Shown piece after piece: positions 1 to 8,306 of a stretch of DNA of 64,000 nucleotides; positions within the stretch are counted from its first letter, which is position 1, and each line of letters opens with the position of its first letter. The stretch comes from Nocardia acididurans (GTDB lineage: Bacteria > Actinomycetota > Actinomycetes > Mycobacteriales > Mycobacteriaceae), in NCBI RefSeq assembly GCF_016741815.1, contig NZ_JAERRJ010000003.1:124001-188000 (forward strand). The letters are read 5' to 3'. The translations under genes and the position numbers were made by a program. The notes beneath the pieces were generated by a model. That model had not been told where the DNA came from. It saw nothing but the letters and a program-made list of their open reading frames with translations, and did no database searches.

Positions 1-2
1 GG

Positions 3-1220
3 CAGCTGGCCGGATATCCGATCCGGGACCGGTGGGTGCTGCACGGCCTCGGATTGTTCGGGAACGACGACACCGCCGACCGATTGACGCCGCTGCTCTG
101 CGAGTGGCCGTTCGAGTCGGCGTACGCACGGGCGGTGTACGGGCTCGAGGCGCTCACGGCGATCGGCACCGAACGGGCACTGCTCCACCTGCATCGGTTG
201 TCGGAGAACAGCAAGATCGGCACCCTGAGCTACGACGCCGGGAAGAAGATCGACGAGATCGCCGCACGGTTGGATCTGACCACCGACGAGCTGGCGGATC
301 GGCTGGTGCCCGCCTTGGAGTTCGACGATGACGGAGCGCGCACTTTCGATTACGGCACAAGGGGATTCATCGTCCGCCTGGATGATCAGCTCGGGCTGAC
401 CGTCTTCGACGCCGAGCGCGGTACATCGGGCGCGTGGATAGCCTGTGCCCGCCGGAAGGGTATACCCGCGCCGGGAGTGAAAGATGACAGTGCGCTGGCT
501 CCGGCTGCCCACGCTGTCTACCGCGCCCTGCGCAAGAATCTGAAATCCGAGACGGCGGAACAGATCCGACGTCTGGAGCACGCCATGGTGAGCGGCCGTC
601 GCTGGACACCACCGGTGCACACCCGGCTGTTCATCGAGCATCCGCTGCTGAGCCGCCTCGCCCGTCGGCTGGTGTGGGCGACCTTCGATGCGAAAGAGCG
701 TGTCACTCAGGCATTCCGGATCGCCGAGGACGGCAGTTACGCCGCTCTCGACGACAAGCCCGTCACCCTGCCCGCCGATGCCGCACTCGGCATCGCGCAC
801 CCGGTACATCTCACCGGCTCGGTTCCGCAGTGGGCGGAGGTGTTCGCCGACTACGAAATCCTGCAACCCTTCGAACAGCTACACCGCCGCACCTTCGTTG
901 CCGATGCACCGGAGAATGCAGCGGGCCTGCGTCCCTTCGTCGATCGCACGGTATCGGCCGGTTCGCTCCTGGGTCTGCTGCGCCGGGGCTGGAGCGACGA
1001 ACGGACGAGGGATGGTGTCGTATACCGATTCTCCCGTCATGTCGGCGGTGAGCCCTGGGTGGCGCTCGAGATCACTCCCGGCATACCGCTGGGCGTTCAC
1101 GCGTCATCGTGGGAGCGCCAGACGATCACCACCGCAGCGCTTCACGGTGCGAACAAGCTGTCGAATCTGCATCCGGTCGCTGCTGCCGAACTACTGCGTG
1201 ATCTCGAATCGCTGCGCTGA
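3..1220 (+). CDS. DUF4132 domain protein, C-terminal part (5' end outside window)
   Basis: The frame is open from the first bases of the window, before the GTG at 36, so this is the C-terminal part of a longer gene. The visible ~405 residues match my recollection of the DUF4132 (MolR-like) family. They contain a helical, HEAT-like start, then a stretch with an LxxxKR-type helix and VRLDDQLGLTVFD. The C-terminal DUF4132 core includes RRWTPPVHTRLF, HPLLSRLARRLVW and WAEVFADYEILQPFEQL. DUF4132 proteins are large, cytosolic and functionally poorly defined; some carry WGR domains and are linked to molybdate or stress regulation. The gene ends 1 bp before the stop of the convergent PucR-type gene, leaving no room for a separate terminator. 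The family call is by motif recognition only. Confidence 0.75.
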   Translation, partial: QLAGYPIRDRWVLHGLGLFGNDDTADRLTPLLCEWPFESAYARAVYGLEALTAIGTERALLHLHRLSENSKIGTLSYDAGKKIDEIAARLDLTTDELADRLVPALEFDDDGARTFDYGTRGFIVRLDDQLGLTVFDAERGTSGAWIACARRKGIPAPGVKDDSALAPAAHAVYRALRKNLKSETAEQIRRLEHAMVSGRRWTPPVHTRLFIEHPLLSRLARRLVWATFDAKERVTQAFRIAEDGSYAALDDKPVTLPADAALGIAHPVHLTGSVPQWAEVFADYEILQPFEQLHRRTFVADAPENAAGLRPFVDRTVSAGSLLGLLRRGWSDERTRDGVVYRFSRHVGGEPWVALEITPGIPLGVHASSWERQTITTAALHGANKLSNLHPVAAAELLRDLESLR

Positions 1221-1221
1221 G

Positions 1222-2466
1222 TCAGGCGGATTCGGCGTGGTCGGGGGCTGGTTCGGGGGCGGCGGGGTAGAGGCGGTGCACGGTGAGGGCGGCGGCCAGG
1301 AGGCGGGAGTCGTGGGGGTCGCTGGGGTCGAGGCCGGTGAGGTCGGCTACGCGGCGGAGGCGGTAGCTGTGGGTGTTGGGGTGGACGTGCAGGATGGCGG
1401 CGGCGGCTTTGCGGTCGGAGCCGAGGCGGATGTGGGCGTCGAGGGCTTCGAAGAGGTGGGGGTGGCCGAGGATGGGGGCGATGCGTTCGGAGAGGCGGTC
1501 TCGGGCCGGGCCGGGGCGGGTGAGCTGGTATTCGAGGAGTAGGTCGTCGAGGCGGTAGACGCCGGAGGGGCGGCCGAGGAGGCGGGCAAGGTCGGCCAGG
1601 TCGGTGACGTGCCGGGCGGCGGCGGGGAGGTCGGCGCGGGCGACGGCGGAGTATTCGGCCAGGTGGACGTCGAGGCCGAACTGCTGGGCGAAGGTGGCGG
1701 CGAGGTCGTCGTAGGGTTCGCCGGATCCGGTGGGGAGCAACGCTATTCCGGTGCTGCCGTCGAAGGTGTGCAGTGGCGCGGTGCCGGTGCGGTCGGCGAG
1801 GGCGCGGTGGACCAGGCGCAGTCGGCGCCGGGCGGCCAGGGTGTCGGCGACGGGGACCAGGGGGCCGGTGCGGGCGTGGATGGCGAGGACGTCGTATTCG
1901 TCCTCCAGGGCCAGGTCGGCGCGGGCCGCGAGGTCGTCGGCGGGGGCGCCGCGGAGCAGGGCGGTACAGAGGGCGCGCCGCGATTCGCGTTCGACGGTGT
2001 AGACGGTTTCGCCGACGTCGGCGTGCACTTCGGCCATGGTGACGGTGAGGTGCATGAGGAGTTCGAGGGCGTAGCTGCCGAGGGTGATGAGTTCCTCGAG
2101 ATCTTCGGGGCGGGCTTCGCTCGCCATTTCGAGCCAGCCCTGGCGGGCGCCGCCGAAGACGGAGATGAGCAGCAGTCGCAGGGGAATTCGGTCTTCGGCG
2201 TTGCGTTCCACCACCGGCACCACGAATTCGGCGACCTCTTCGGCGGTGACCGGTCGCCGCTCCTCGATGACGCGCAGGAAGGAGACGAAGCCGCTGACCA
2301 TGTGCGGCAGCACCTCCTCGGCGAAGTGCTCATAGGGCAGTTCGGCGGTTTCGGGCACGGTGCGGAGCCCGGCCTGGAACACGCTCTGTGCGATATCCCC
2401 CAGTCGCGCAAGCAATCTCGTCATGATCGGCGAGTCCAGAACCGGAAGAGAATCAGTGTGCGACAT
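1222..2466 (-). CDS. PucR/CdaR-type transcriptional regulator
   Basis: A 414-aa protein when started at the ATG at 2466 (MSHTDSLPVL); the open frame extends 71 codons further upstream but crosses the regulatory region. The C-terminus (about residues 340-398) is a PucR-type helix-turn-helix: a FEALDAHIRLGSDRKAAAA helix followed by HVHPNTHSYRLRRVADLTGLD. This is the HTH_30 arrangement in which the recognition helix carries NTxxYRLRR. The N-terminal ~200 residues are helical and include an EEV/ERRPVTAEEVAEFV segment typical of actinobacterial PucR sensors, followed by a GGDEF-like degenerate domain. It is divergent from the P450 at 2724 and shares with it the palindrome TTTGTC-N6-GACAAA. The same site recurs at the beta-lactone operon promoter, so this protein is the best local candidate for the cluster regulator. 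The ligand is unknown. Confidence 0.85.
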   Translation of the reverse strand: MSHTDSLPVLDSPIMTRLLARLGDIAQSVFQAGLRTVPETAELPYEHFAEEVLPHMVSGFVSFLRVIEERRPVTAEEVAEFVVPVVERNAEDRIPLRLLLISVFGGARQGWLEMASEARPEDLEELITLGSYALELLMHLTVTMAEVHADVGETVYTVERESRRALCTALLRGAPADDLAARADLALEDEYDVLAIHARTGPLVPVADTLAARRRLRLVHRALADRTGTAPLHTFDGSTGIALLPTGSGEPYDDLAATFAQQFGLDVHLAEYSAVARADLPAAARHVTDLADLARLLGRPSGVYRLDDLLLEYQLTRPGPARDRLSERIAPILGHPHLFEALDAHIRLGSDRKAAAAILHVHPNTHSYRLRRVADLTGLDPSDPHDSRLLAAALTVHRLYPAAPEPAPDHAESA

Positions 2467-2513
2467 AGACCGATTGTGAACAACCACTGGCGTCCGCGCC
2501 AAAGCATGTGACA

Positions 2514-2529
2514 GGAACACAAAGGTTCC
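2514..2529. promoter_or_regulatory. Inverted repeat GGAAC-N6-GTTCC
   Basis: A perfect 5-bp inverted repeat with a 6-nt spacer lies in the divergent promoter region between the PucR-type regulator and the first P450, 10 bp from the TTTGTC-N6-GACAAA site. It has the same 16-18 bp geometry as that site and may be a second operator or half of a composite site. No second copy was found at the 10.3-10.6 kb promoter, so its relevance is uncertain. Confidence 0.35.
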
Positions 2530-2538
2530 ACGGCAATC

Positions 2539-2556
2539 TTTGTCACGCGGGACAAA
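2539..2556. promoter_or_regulatory. Probable cluster operator, copy 1 (TTTGTC-N6-GACAAA)
   Basis: A perfect 6-bp inverted repeat TTTGTC/GACAAA with a 6-nt spacer (ACGCGG) lies in the 257-bp divergent region between the PucR-type regulator (start 2466) and the P450 (start 2724). The same element, with one mismatch, the same spacer length and similar flanks (a CAAAT run, then CGCGCCAC), lies at 10461-10478 between the ketosynthase operon and the second P450. Two copies at the two divergent promoters of one cluster support a shared operator. Which protein binds it is an inference. Confidence 0.65.
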
Positions 2557-2723
2557 TGACGCGCGCCACTTGCTTCGGAGGTAGACTATCGGCTCGCCGC
2601 CGCGGTGGCGCAGGTCATTCATCTGGTCTCGCGAATACAATTTCCGGGCGCTGCTTTGTCTCCTAAAATAAAGGTGCACAATGTAATTCGCCGTATTCGA
2701 ATTTCGGGGATACGCTGCGCAAG

Positions 2724-4082
2724 GTGTCCGTTTCGATTACACGCCCGCTGTCCGTGGACGACCTTCCCGGCCCCGGCGGCTGGCCGGTGCTCGGCAATCT
2801 CCCGCAGATGCCGCCCGCCGCGCTGCATCGCCGATTCGATTCCTGGGCCGACGAATTCGGTCCGGTCTACCGGCTGAACGTGGCCGGGAAGCGCGTGATC
2901 GTGGTGAGCGATCCGGAGCTCAACAAGGAGATCCTGCGCAATCGGCCCGGCGGATTCCGCAGGCAGTCCTCGATCGAATCGATCATGGACGAGATGGGCT
3001 CCAACGGGCTGTTCTCCCTGGAGGGCGAGTCCTGGCGGCGACGCCGCAAACTGGCCATGCCGGCCTTCAACGCCGCACACCTGCGCGGCTTCCACCCCAC
3101 CCTGGAGACCATCACCGAGCGGCTGCGCAGGCGCTGGGAACGGCAGGCCCCCGGTGATATTCGCGCCGAGCTCACCCGTTACACGGTGGATGTGACCGCG
3201 AAGCTCACCTTCGACTACGACATCAACACCATCGAGCAGTCCGGCGATGTGATCCAGCGGCACCTGGAACTCATCTTCCCGATCATGAATCGGCGGCTCG
3301 GCATGCCGTTCCCGTACTGGCGCTACGTGAAGCTGCCGCAGGATCGCGCGCTGGACAAGGCGCTGGCGGCGCTGCGGGAGGATCTGACCGGTGTGATCGC
3401 GCGGGCGCGGGCGGCGCTGCCCGAACGGCCGACGAACTTCATCGAGGCGCTGCTGCTGGCGCAGGACGGGCAGGAATCCTTCACCGACGAGGAGCTGTTC
3501 GCCGAGGCGCTGACGATCCTGATCGCGGGCCAGGACACCACCAGCAATGCCACCGCCTGGCTGCTGTACCACCTGGCGGGCAATCCCGATGTGCAGCAGC
3601 GCATTCGGGAGGAAGTGGCGGAGATTCCCTCGGTCCTGGACCGGCAGCCCTACCTGGAGGCGGTGGCCGCCGAATCCATGCGCCTGCAGCCCACCACTCC
3701 CCTGCTGGCCATGGAGGCCATCGGCGATACCGAGATCGGCGGGATCCAGATCCCGGCCGGCACCTGGGTGATCGTGAACGTGCAGCACGCCGGGGTGCAG
3801 GCACGGAACTTCAGCGACCCACTGACTTTCGATCCGGAGCGCTGGCTGGGCAACCCGCACGGCAATCACCGCCCGGACGCCTCCATCCCGTTCGGATCCG
3901 GTCCGCGCTTCTGCCCTGGTCGCGGGCTGGCCATGCTGGAGATCAAGAGTGTGGCCGCCATGGTGTGCCGCACCTTCGACATCAGCCTGCCGGCGAATGG
4001 CGAAAAGCCCAGGGACCAGTTCCATTTCGCCGTCATCCCGATCGGGATGCGGCTCGAGCTGCAACGCCGCAGCGGCGACTGA
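2724..4082 (+). CDS. Cytochrome P450 (tailoring enzyme of the beta-lactone locus)
   Basis: A 452-aa P450 starting at GTG 2724. Landmarks are the N-terminal proline-rich PGPGGWPVLGN, the I-helix oxygen-activation motif AGQDTTSN, the K-helix ESMRLQP (ExxR) and the heme loop FGSGPRFCPG with the proximal Cys near residue 397. There is no membrane anchor, so it should be a soluble bacterial P450 needing external ferredoxin and reductase; none is encoded nearby. The overall build (PGPxGxPxxGN start, long LxxEGExWRRxRK segment) resembles fatty-acid or CYP102/CYP4-like oxidases, so hydroxylation of a long alkyl chain is a reasonable guess. It is followed after 23 bp by the acyltransferase gene, probably in one operon, which could acylate such a hydroxyl. 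The substrate is not shown by sequence. Confidence 0.93.
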   Translation: MSVSITRPLSVDDLPGPGGWPVLGNLPQMPPAALHRRFDSWADEFGPVYRLNVAGKRVIVVSDPELNKEILRNRPGGFRRQSSIESIMDEMGSNGLFSLEGESWRRRRKLAMPAFNAAHLRGFHPTLETITERLRRRWERQAPGDIRAELTRYTVDVTAKLTFDYDINTIEQSGDVIQRHLELIFPIMNRRLGMPFPYWRYVKLPQDRALDKALAALREDLTGVIARARAALPERPTNFIEALLLAQDGQESFTDEELFAEALTILIAGQDTTSNATAWLLYHLAGNPDVQQRIREEVAEIPSVLDRQPYLEAVAAESMRLQPTTPLLAMEAIGDTEIGGIQIPAGTWVIVNVQHAGVQARNFSDPLTFDPERWLGNPHGNHRPDASIPFGSGPRFCPGRGLAMLEIKSVAAMVCRTFDISLPANGEKPRDQFHFAVIPIGMRLELQRRSGD

Positions 4083-4105
4083 TATTCGATAGCTCGAGGA
4101 GCAGT

Positions 4106-5512
4106 ATGTCCATCAAGAGGTTGTCCGCGACCGACGGCATCTGGCTGTCGCTCGAATCCCCCGATATGCCCATGCATGTCGCGTTCCTGCTGGAGTTCAG
4201 CGCTCCCGACGGCGATGCCGCGCGCTATGTGCGGCGCTGGCGGGCGGGGCTCACCGCGCCCATCACGGTGCCGCAGCCGTGGAATCTGGCCCCGGTGGGC
4301 GGGCCGCTGACCCGGCTGGTGGCGTTGATGCGGGAGACCGAGGAGATAGACCCGCTGCAGCACATCCGGAGCTGGCAGTTGAGCCGGAGCGGGGATCGCC
4401 GGGAACTGGTGGAGCTGGCCACCCGAATCCACCGTGAGCAGCTGGATCCGGCACGCCCGCAGTGGGAGATCCACATTGTCGAGGGCCTCGCCGCCGATCG
4501 GTTCGCGGTGATCCTGAAGGTCCATCACAGCCTGTTCGACGGCGCGTCGCTCATGCGGCTTTTCACCGAGACCTACTCGGAGGATCCGCACGCGCGGGAT
4601 ACCCCTGATCTCTTCAGTATCGGCCGGTCGCAGCCCGATACGCCGCGTGAGGCGTCGAATCCGTGGCGGGGGCTGCTGATCGCCCTGCGCGGTGTGCTCG
4701 AACTGCTGCGCGGATTCGGTGGCGCGACCCGGGATGCGTTGCGGCGCAAGCGCGGGAGGAAGGATCTCGCCCAGCGCGCGTACCAGCAGCCACCGTCGAT
4801 ATTCGACGGTCCCATTACCGGGGCACGGGAATTGTCCCTGCGCCGTTACGATCTCGCGCGGTTCAAGCGGCTGGCCAAGGCAGCCGACTGCACCATCAAC
4901 GACATCGTGCTGTATCTCGTCGGGTCGGCGCTGCGCGAATACCTCAGCGAGCATTCGGAATTGCCGCAGGAGTCGCTGACCGCCGGTGTGCCGGTGGATC
5001 TTCGGGACGAGGGCGATGACCGGGTCGGCACTCGCGCCGGGATGATGTTCACCGCGCTGGCCACCGAGGTAGCGGATCCGCGCGAGCGGCTGGCGGCGGT
5101 GCGCGCGTATATCGGTGCGGCCAAACAGCATATGGCCGGGCTGCCCCCGAACGCTGTCATCGGCTACGGCCTCGCGGTGACGCTGCCGTGGATCATGGGT
5201 CTGAGCTGGGGCCTGCGGCGTACGCCGTCCTCGCATCCGATGGGCATCTCCAATGTGCCGGGACCGCGTAATCCGCTGTACTGGAACGGTGCTCGCCTGG
5301 AGGCTCTGTATCCGATCTCGCTGCTCATGCACGGCAACCCGTTCAACGTCACCTGTGTCGGCTACAACGGCGCACTGCACTTCGGCGTACTGGGCGCCTC
5401 CGATTCCCTGCCGCCGATGGAATACCTGACGCAGGCCCTGGATTCGGCCCTGGACGAGCTGACCGAGCTGCTGCTGCCCGCCGAGCGGAAACCACTGCGG
5501 TCGGTGGGCTGA
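4106..5512 (+). CDS. Wax ester synthase / diacylglycerol acyltransferase (WS/DGAT)
   Basis: A 468-aa protein starting at ATG 4106 behind a good GAGGA ribosome site. The active-site motif HHxxxDG is present as HHSLFDG (H140, H141, D145, G146), in the usual place for WS/DGAT enzymes. The C-terminal half has the family's PxNxxxSNVPGP-type block (MGISNVPGPRNPLYW) and the LxxLYPISLLMHGNPFNVTCVGY segment. These enzymes transfer an acyl group from acyl-CoA to a fatty alcohol or diacylglycerol. It follows the P450 by 23 bp and converges on the beta-lactone operon across a strong terminator. In this setting it could esterify a hydroxyl made by a P450, analogous to the ester side chain of lipstatin. 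Ordinary storage-lipid synthesis is the alternative. Confidence 0.93.
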   Translation: MSIKRLSATDGIWLSLESPDMPMHVAFLLEFSAPDGDAARYVRRWRAGLTAPITVPQPWNLAPVGGPLTRLVALMRETEEIDPLQHIRSWQLSRSGDRRELVELATRIHREQLDPARPQWEIHIVEGLAADRFAVILKVHHSLFDGASLMRLFTETYSEDPHARDTPDLFSIGRSQPDTPREASNPWRGLLIALRGVLELLRGFGGATRDALRRKRGRKDLAQRAYQQPPSIFDGPITGARELSLRRYDLARFKRLAKAADCTINDIVLYLVGSALREYLSEHSELPQESLTAGVPVDLRDEGDDRVGTRAGMMFTALATEVADPRERLAAVRAYIGAAKQHMAGLPPNAVIGYGLAVTLPWIMGLSWGLRRTPSSHPMGISNVPGPRNPLYWNGARLEALYPISLLMHGNPFNVTCVGYNGALHFGVLGASDSLPPMEYLTQALDSALDELTELLLPAERKPLRSVG

Positions 5513-5527
5513 ACGGTCCGGACAGCG

Positions 5528-5559
5528 GAACGCTCCCGGTCTTCCGACCGGGAGCGTTC
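5528..5559. terminator. Bidirectional rho-independent-type hairpin
   Basis: A perfect 14-bp stem (GAACGCTCCCGGTC with its complement) and a 4-nt TTCC loop lies between the stop of the acyltransferase (5512, plus strand) and the stop of the reductase (5572, minus strand). It lacks a long T-run, as is common in high-GC actinobacteria. It separates the two convergent arms of the lipid cluster. Confidence 0.85.
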
Positions 5560-5571
5560 TCGAGTCAGCGC

Positions 5572-6594
5572 TCAGGCGAGGAGGGCGGGCAGGCCGCCGA
5601 TGGACCGTACCCAGTCGATGTACCGTTCGGTGCCCTCACGCAACGAAACCGTTGGCTCGAACCCGAAGTCGCGGCGAGCGGCCGAGGTGTCGTAGGTATT
5701 GGACACCGTCAGCGCGGCCACGGTCCAGCTGGACAACGGTGGAGCCACCCGCTCCTGCAGGCCGGGGATCTTCCAGATGGTGTCGAAGACGGCGATGGCC
5801 GTGTCCAGCACCGGTTTCGGGATGGTGCGGGTGGGCGGCGTGAGGTCGAAGGCGGTGGCCAGATCGCGGGCGAAGCCCCACAGGTCGATATCCTCGGCAT
5901 CGGCGAGGAAGTACGCCTTGCCCGCCACCGCGTCCGAGCGGGACGCCTGCACGCAGGCGCGCGCGGCGTGCTCGCAGTAGGTGATCGACACCATGACCGG
6001 CTTGCCGCCCGACAGATCCGGCAGCCGTCCGGAGCGGATCTTGCTGAGCAGCAGCGTCATCCAGCCGCCCGAGCGCGGCCCCCAGATCATCCTCGGCCGC
6101 AGCGCACAGGTGGTGAAGTCACCGCTGTCGGCGGCCAGCACCTCGCGCTCGGCGACCGCTTTGGTTTCGACGTAGTAGCTCTTGGGGTTGCGCACATACG
6201 GTTCCGATTCGTCCATGCCGAACCGGTCGCGGTCGTATTCGGTGGCGACGCTGGGGCTGCTCACGAAGACGAACCGCCCGACTCCCGCGCCTCGCGCGGC
6301 ATCCATGAGCCGCCGGGTGCCCAGCACGTTGGCGTCCCAGAACTGGTCGCGGCTGCCGGTCTCCTCCACCCGTCCGGCGCTGTGGTGCACCACGTCCACG
6401 CCCTTGCACGCGGCGGCCAGGGATTCCGGATCGCCGAGGTCGCCGTGCACCACCTCGATGTCGGGCAGGGTCTTCAAGTGCCCGAGATCGCTGGTGGGCC
6501 TGGCCAGTACGCGGACCTCGTCGCCGGCGGCGAGGCTGTGGTCGACGATATGGCTGCCGAGGAAGCCGGTGGCTCCGGTGACGAGGACTTTCAT
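5572..6594 (-). CDS. nltD: NAD(P)-dependent 2-alkyl-3-ketoacid reductase, OleD/LstD/NltD-like
   Basis: A 340-aa extended-SDR/3-beta-HSD-family protein starting at ATG 6594, which overlaps the upstream stop as ATGA. It shows the Rossmann motif GATGFLG (residues 7-13), the catalytic Ser region VSSPS (112-114) and the YxxxK pair Y141/K145. OleD-type enzymes reduce the beta-keto group of the condensed 2-alkyl-3-ketoalkanoic acid to the beta-hydroxy acid, the substrate of the beta-lactone synthetase. It is the last gene of the four-gene operon A-B-C-D. Sequence alone would also fit a sterol-dehydrogenase-like function; the operon context decides. The symbol is given by analogy to the nocardiolactone genes, not by alignment. 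Confidence 0.85.
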   Translation of the reverse strand: MKVLVTGATGFLGSHIVDHSLAAGDEVRVLARPTSDLGHLKTLPDIEVVHGDLGDPESLAAACKGVDVVHHSAGRVEETGSRDQFWDANVLGTRRLMDAARGAGVGRFVFVSSPSVATEYDRDRFGMDESEPYVRNPKSYYVETKAVAEREVLAADSGDFTTCALRPRMIWGPRSGGWMTLLLSKIRSGRLPDLSGGKPVMVSITYCEHAARACVQASRSDAVAGKAYFLADAEDIDLWGFARDLATAFDLTPPTRTIPKPVLDTAIAVFDTIWKIPGLQERVAPPLSSWTVAALTVSNTYDTSAARRDFGFEPTVSLREGTERYIDWVRSIGGLPALLA

Positions 6595-8306
6595 CGCGGG
6601 TTTCCTTCGGGGTCGTAGCCGAGCCGCTGGGCGGCCCACACCGCGAGCTGTTCCCGGCCGATCTTGGCGTTGTGCCGGATGTCGACGGGAAAGCCGGTGT
6701 GGTGCAGGAAGGTTCGGATGGGCGCGGTGAGTTCGCGGGCCGCCGCCAGCCGCCACAGTTCGCGTTCGATGCGCGGGATCTCGGCGGTGTCCACGCCGTC
6801 GCGCAGTTCGTAGCACAGCACCGGCACCTGCGCGCCGGGCCGCCCGACGCCGACGAGGGCGGTGCGGTGCACGTCCGGATGCGCGGTGAACACCTGTTCG
6901 CAGCGCACGGTGAACAGGTCGCCCGCGGCGGTGCGCACGCGCTGGGAGATGCGGCCGCAGAACCAGAGTCGGCCGGTGTCGTCGCGCCAGGCCAGGTCGC
7001 CGACGCGATGCCAGCGCCGGACGGTGCCGTCGGGCAACTGCTCGTCGATCTTGGCGCGCGCATTGGCGGCTTGGTTGTGGTGATAGGACCGGCTCACCTG
7101 CGCACCGGTGGCGACGATTTCACCGACCTCACCGGGTGCGACCTCCAGATCGTCACTCCAGGAGGGGATGTCGTCGTCGGTGATGCGGATGAGCCGAATC
7201 CTGGTGTCGCTGTCGGCTTCCGGGAGCGCGCGGCCCACGCAGGTGCCCGCGCCGTCGAGGGTGCGGGTGCGCATCTCGTCCAGCTCCGTCCACTCCAGGG
7301 TGGTGAGCGGCAGCGCCTCGGTGGCGCCGTAGGTGGTGAACACGCGCGCCTCAGGGCCGAGGGCGGCACGGATGCCGCCGAGGGCCGACAGGTTGGCGGG
7401 TGCGCCCATGGAGATCACCGTGGTGAGGTCCGGCAGCCGGGTTCCGCTGTGGCGCAGGTGTTCTCCGAGCGGTCCGAGCAGTGCCGGGGAGGCGGTCAGA
7501 TCCGTCACCCGGTAGTGCTTGGCCACCGCGGCGAGCAGTGCCGGGTCGGCCTGGGAGACCCGCACCGGATCCACGGGTCCGAGGATCAGGTGCGCGCCCT
7601 GCAGCAGATCGAAGATGCCGAACAGCGGCACGGTCACCAGCGAGGTGAATCCATCGGCGCGCCCGTGCAATTCGGTGACCACGCGCAGCGATGCCGCGAA
7701 TCCGGCCCGGGTGAACTCCACGCCCTTGGCCGGTCCGGTGCTGCCGGTGGTGAAGGCGATCATGAGCAGATCGCCGGGCCGGTGCGCGGGAGTCACCGGC
7801 GCACTGTACTTTCCGCGCTCGGCGAGGTCTTCGAGGCTGTATCCGCCCCAGAACGAGCGGCCCGCCGTGACGTGCATGCGGATCTCGCGGAAGGTGCGCC
7901 GCGCGGCCAGCCGGACGGCGTGGGCGCGCGGTACGCCGATGAAGGCCTGCGCCCCCACGCTCTGGAAGCAGTGCAGCATGCGCCGCACGCCCATGCCCGG
8001 ATCGACCACGACCGGCACCGCCCCGACCCGGAACAGCGCGAAGATCACCGCGAACAGGTCCGGGTCGGGCCGCACCATGACAATCGTCTTGACGCCCCTG
8101 CCGATTCCGATCTCGGCGAAGGATCGTGCGTAGGCGTCGATGCGTTCGCCGAGTTCGCGGAAGGTGAGCTGCTCGACGGCGAGCGCCTCGGCGGAGGCGG
8201 CCCGGTCGGCATTGCGCACCGTCGGATAGGTCACGGCGGGCAGGTCGGCGTACTTCTCGAGCTGTCGGCGCAGCAGGACGTCGAGGTCGTCGGACACCGC
8301 CTTCAC
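6591..8306 (-). CDS. nltC: Beta-lactone synthetase, OleC/LstC/NltC-like (ANL superfamily)
   Basis: A 571-aa adenylate-forming enzyme starting at GTG 8306 and overlapping the preceding stop by 4 nt (GTGA). The AMP-binding P-loop is TTGSTGPAKG (186-195). Other core motifs are YGATEALPL (A5 region), GDLAWRDDTGRLWFCGR (A7/A8) and the C-terminal catalytic Lys in NAKIGRE (near K548). OleC-type members adenylate the carboxyl of a 2-alkyl-3-hydroxy acid and close it to a beta-lactone instead of loading CoA. The direct linkage to two KAS-III-like genes and an OleD-like reductase is the main reason to call it OleC-like rather than a fatty acyl-CoA/AMP ligase. The symbol is by analogy. Confidence 0.88.
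   Translation of the reverse strand: MKAVSDDLDVLLRRQLEKYADLPAVTYPTVRNADRAASAEALAVEQLTFRELGERIDAYARSFAEIGIGRGVKTIVMVRPDPDLFAVIFALFRVGAVPVVVDPGMGVRRMLHCFQSVGAQAFIGVPRAHAVRLAARRTFREIRMHVTAGRSFWGGYSLEDLAERGKYSAPVTPAHRPGDLLMIAFTTGSTGPAKGVEFTRAGFAASLRVVTELHGRADGFTSLVTVPLFGIFDLLQGAHLILGPVDPVRVSQADPALLAAVAKHYRVTDLTASPALLGPLGEHLRHSGTRLPDLTTVISMGAPANLSALGGIRAALGPEARVFTTYGATEALPLTTLEWTELDEMRTRTLDGAGTCVGRALPEADSDTRIRLIRITDDDIPSWSDDLEVAPGEVGEIVATGAQVSRSYHHNQAANARAKIDEQLPDGTVRRWHRVGDLAWRDDTGRLWFCGRISQRVRTAAGDLFTVRCEQVFTAHPDVHRTALVGVGRPGAQVPVLCYELRDGVDTAEIPRIERELWRLAAARELTAPIRTFLHHTGFPVDIRHNAKIGREQLAVWAAQRLGYDPEGNPR

Noticed and set aside
2474..2483. TTGTGAACAA palindrome just upstream of the PucR-type start
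   Set aside because: Short, perfectly compatible with chance, and not repeated at the other cluster promoter.
2619..4064. A 481-codon open frame on the minus strand over the first P450
   Set aside because: The P450 on the plus strand has all family motifs; the antisense frame has none.
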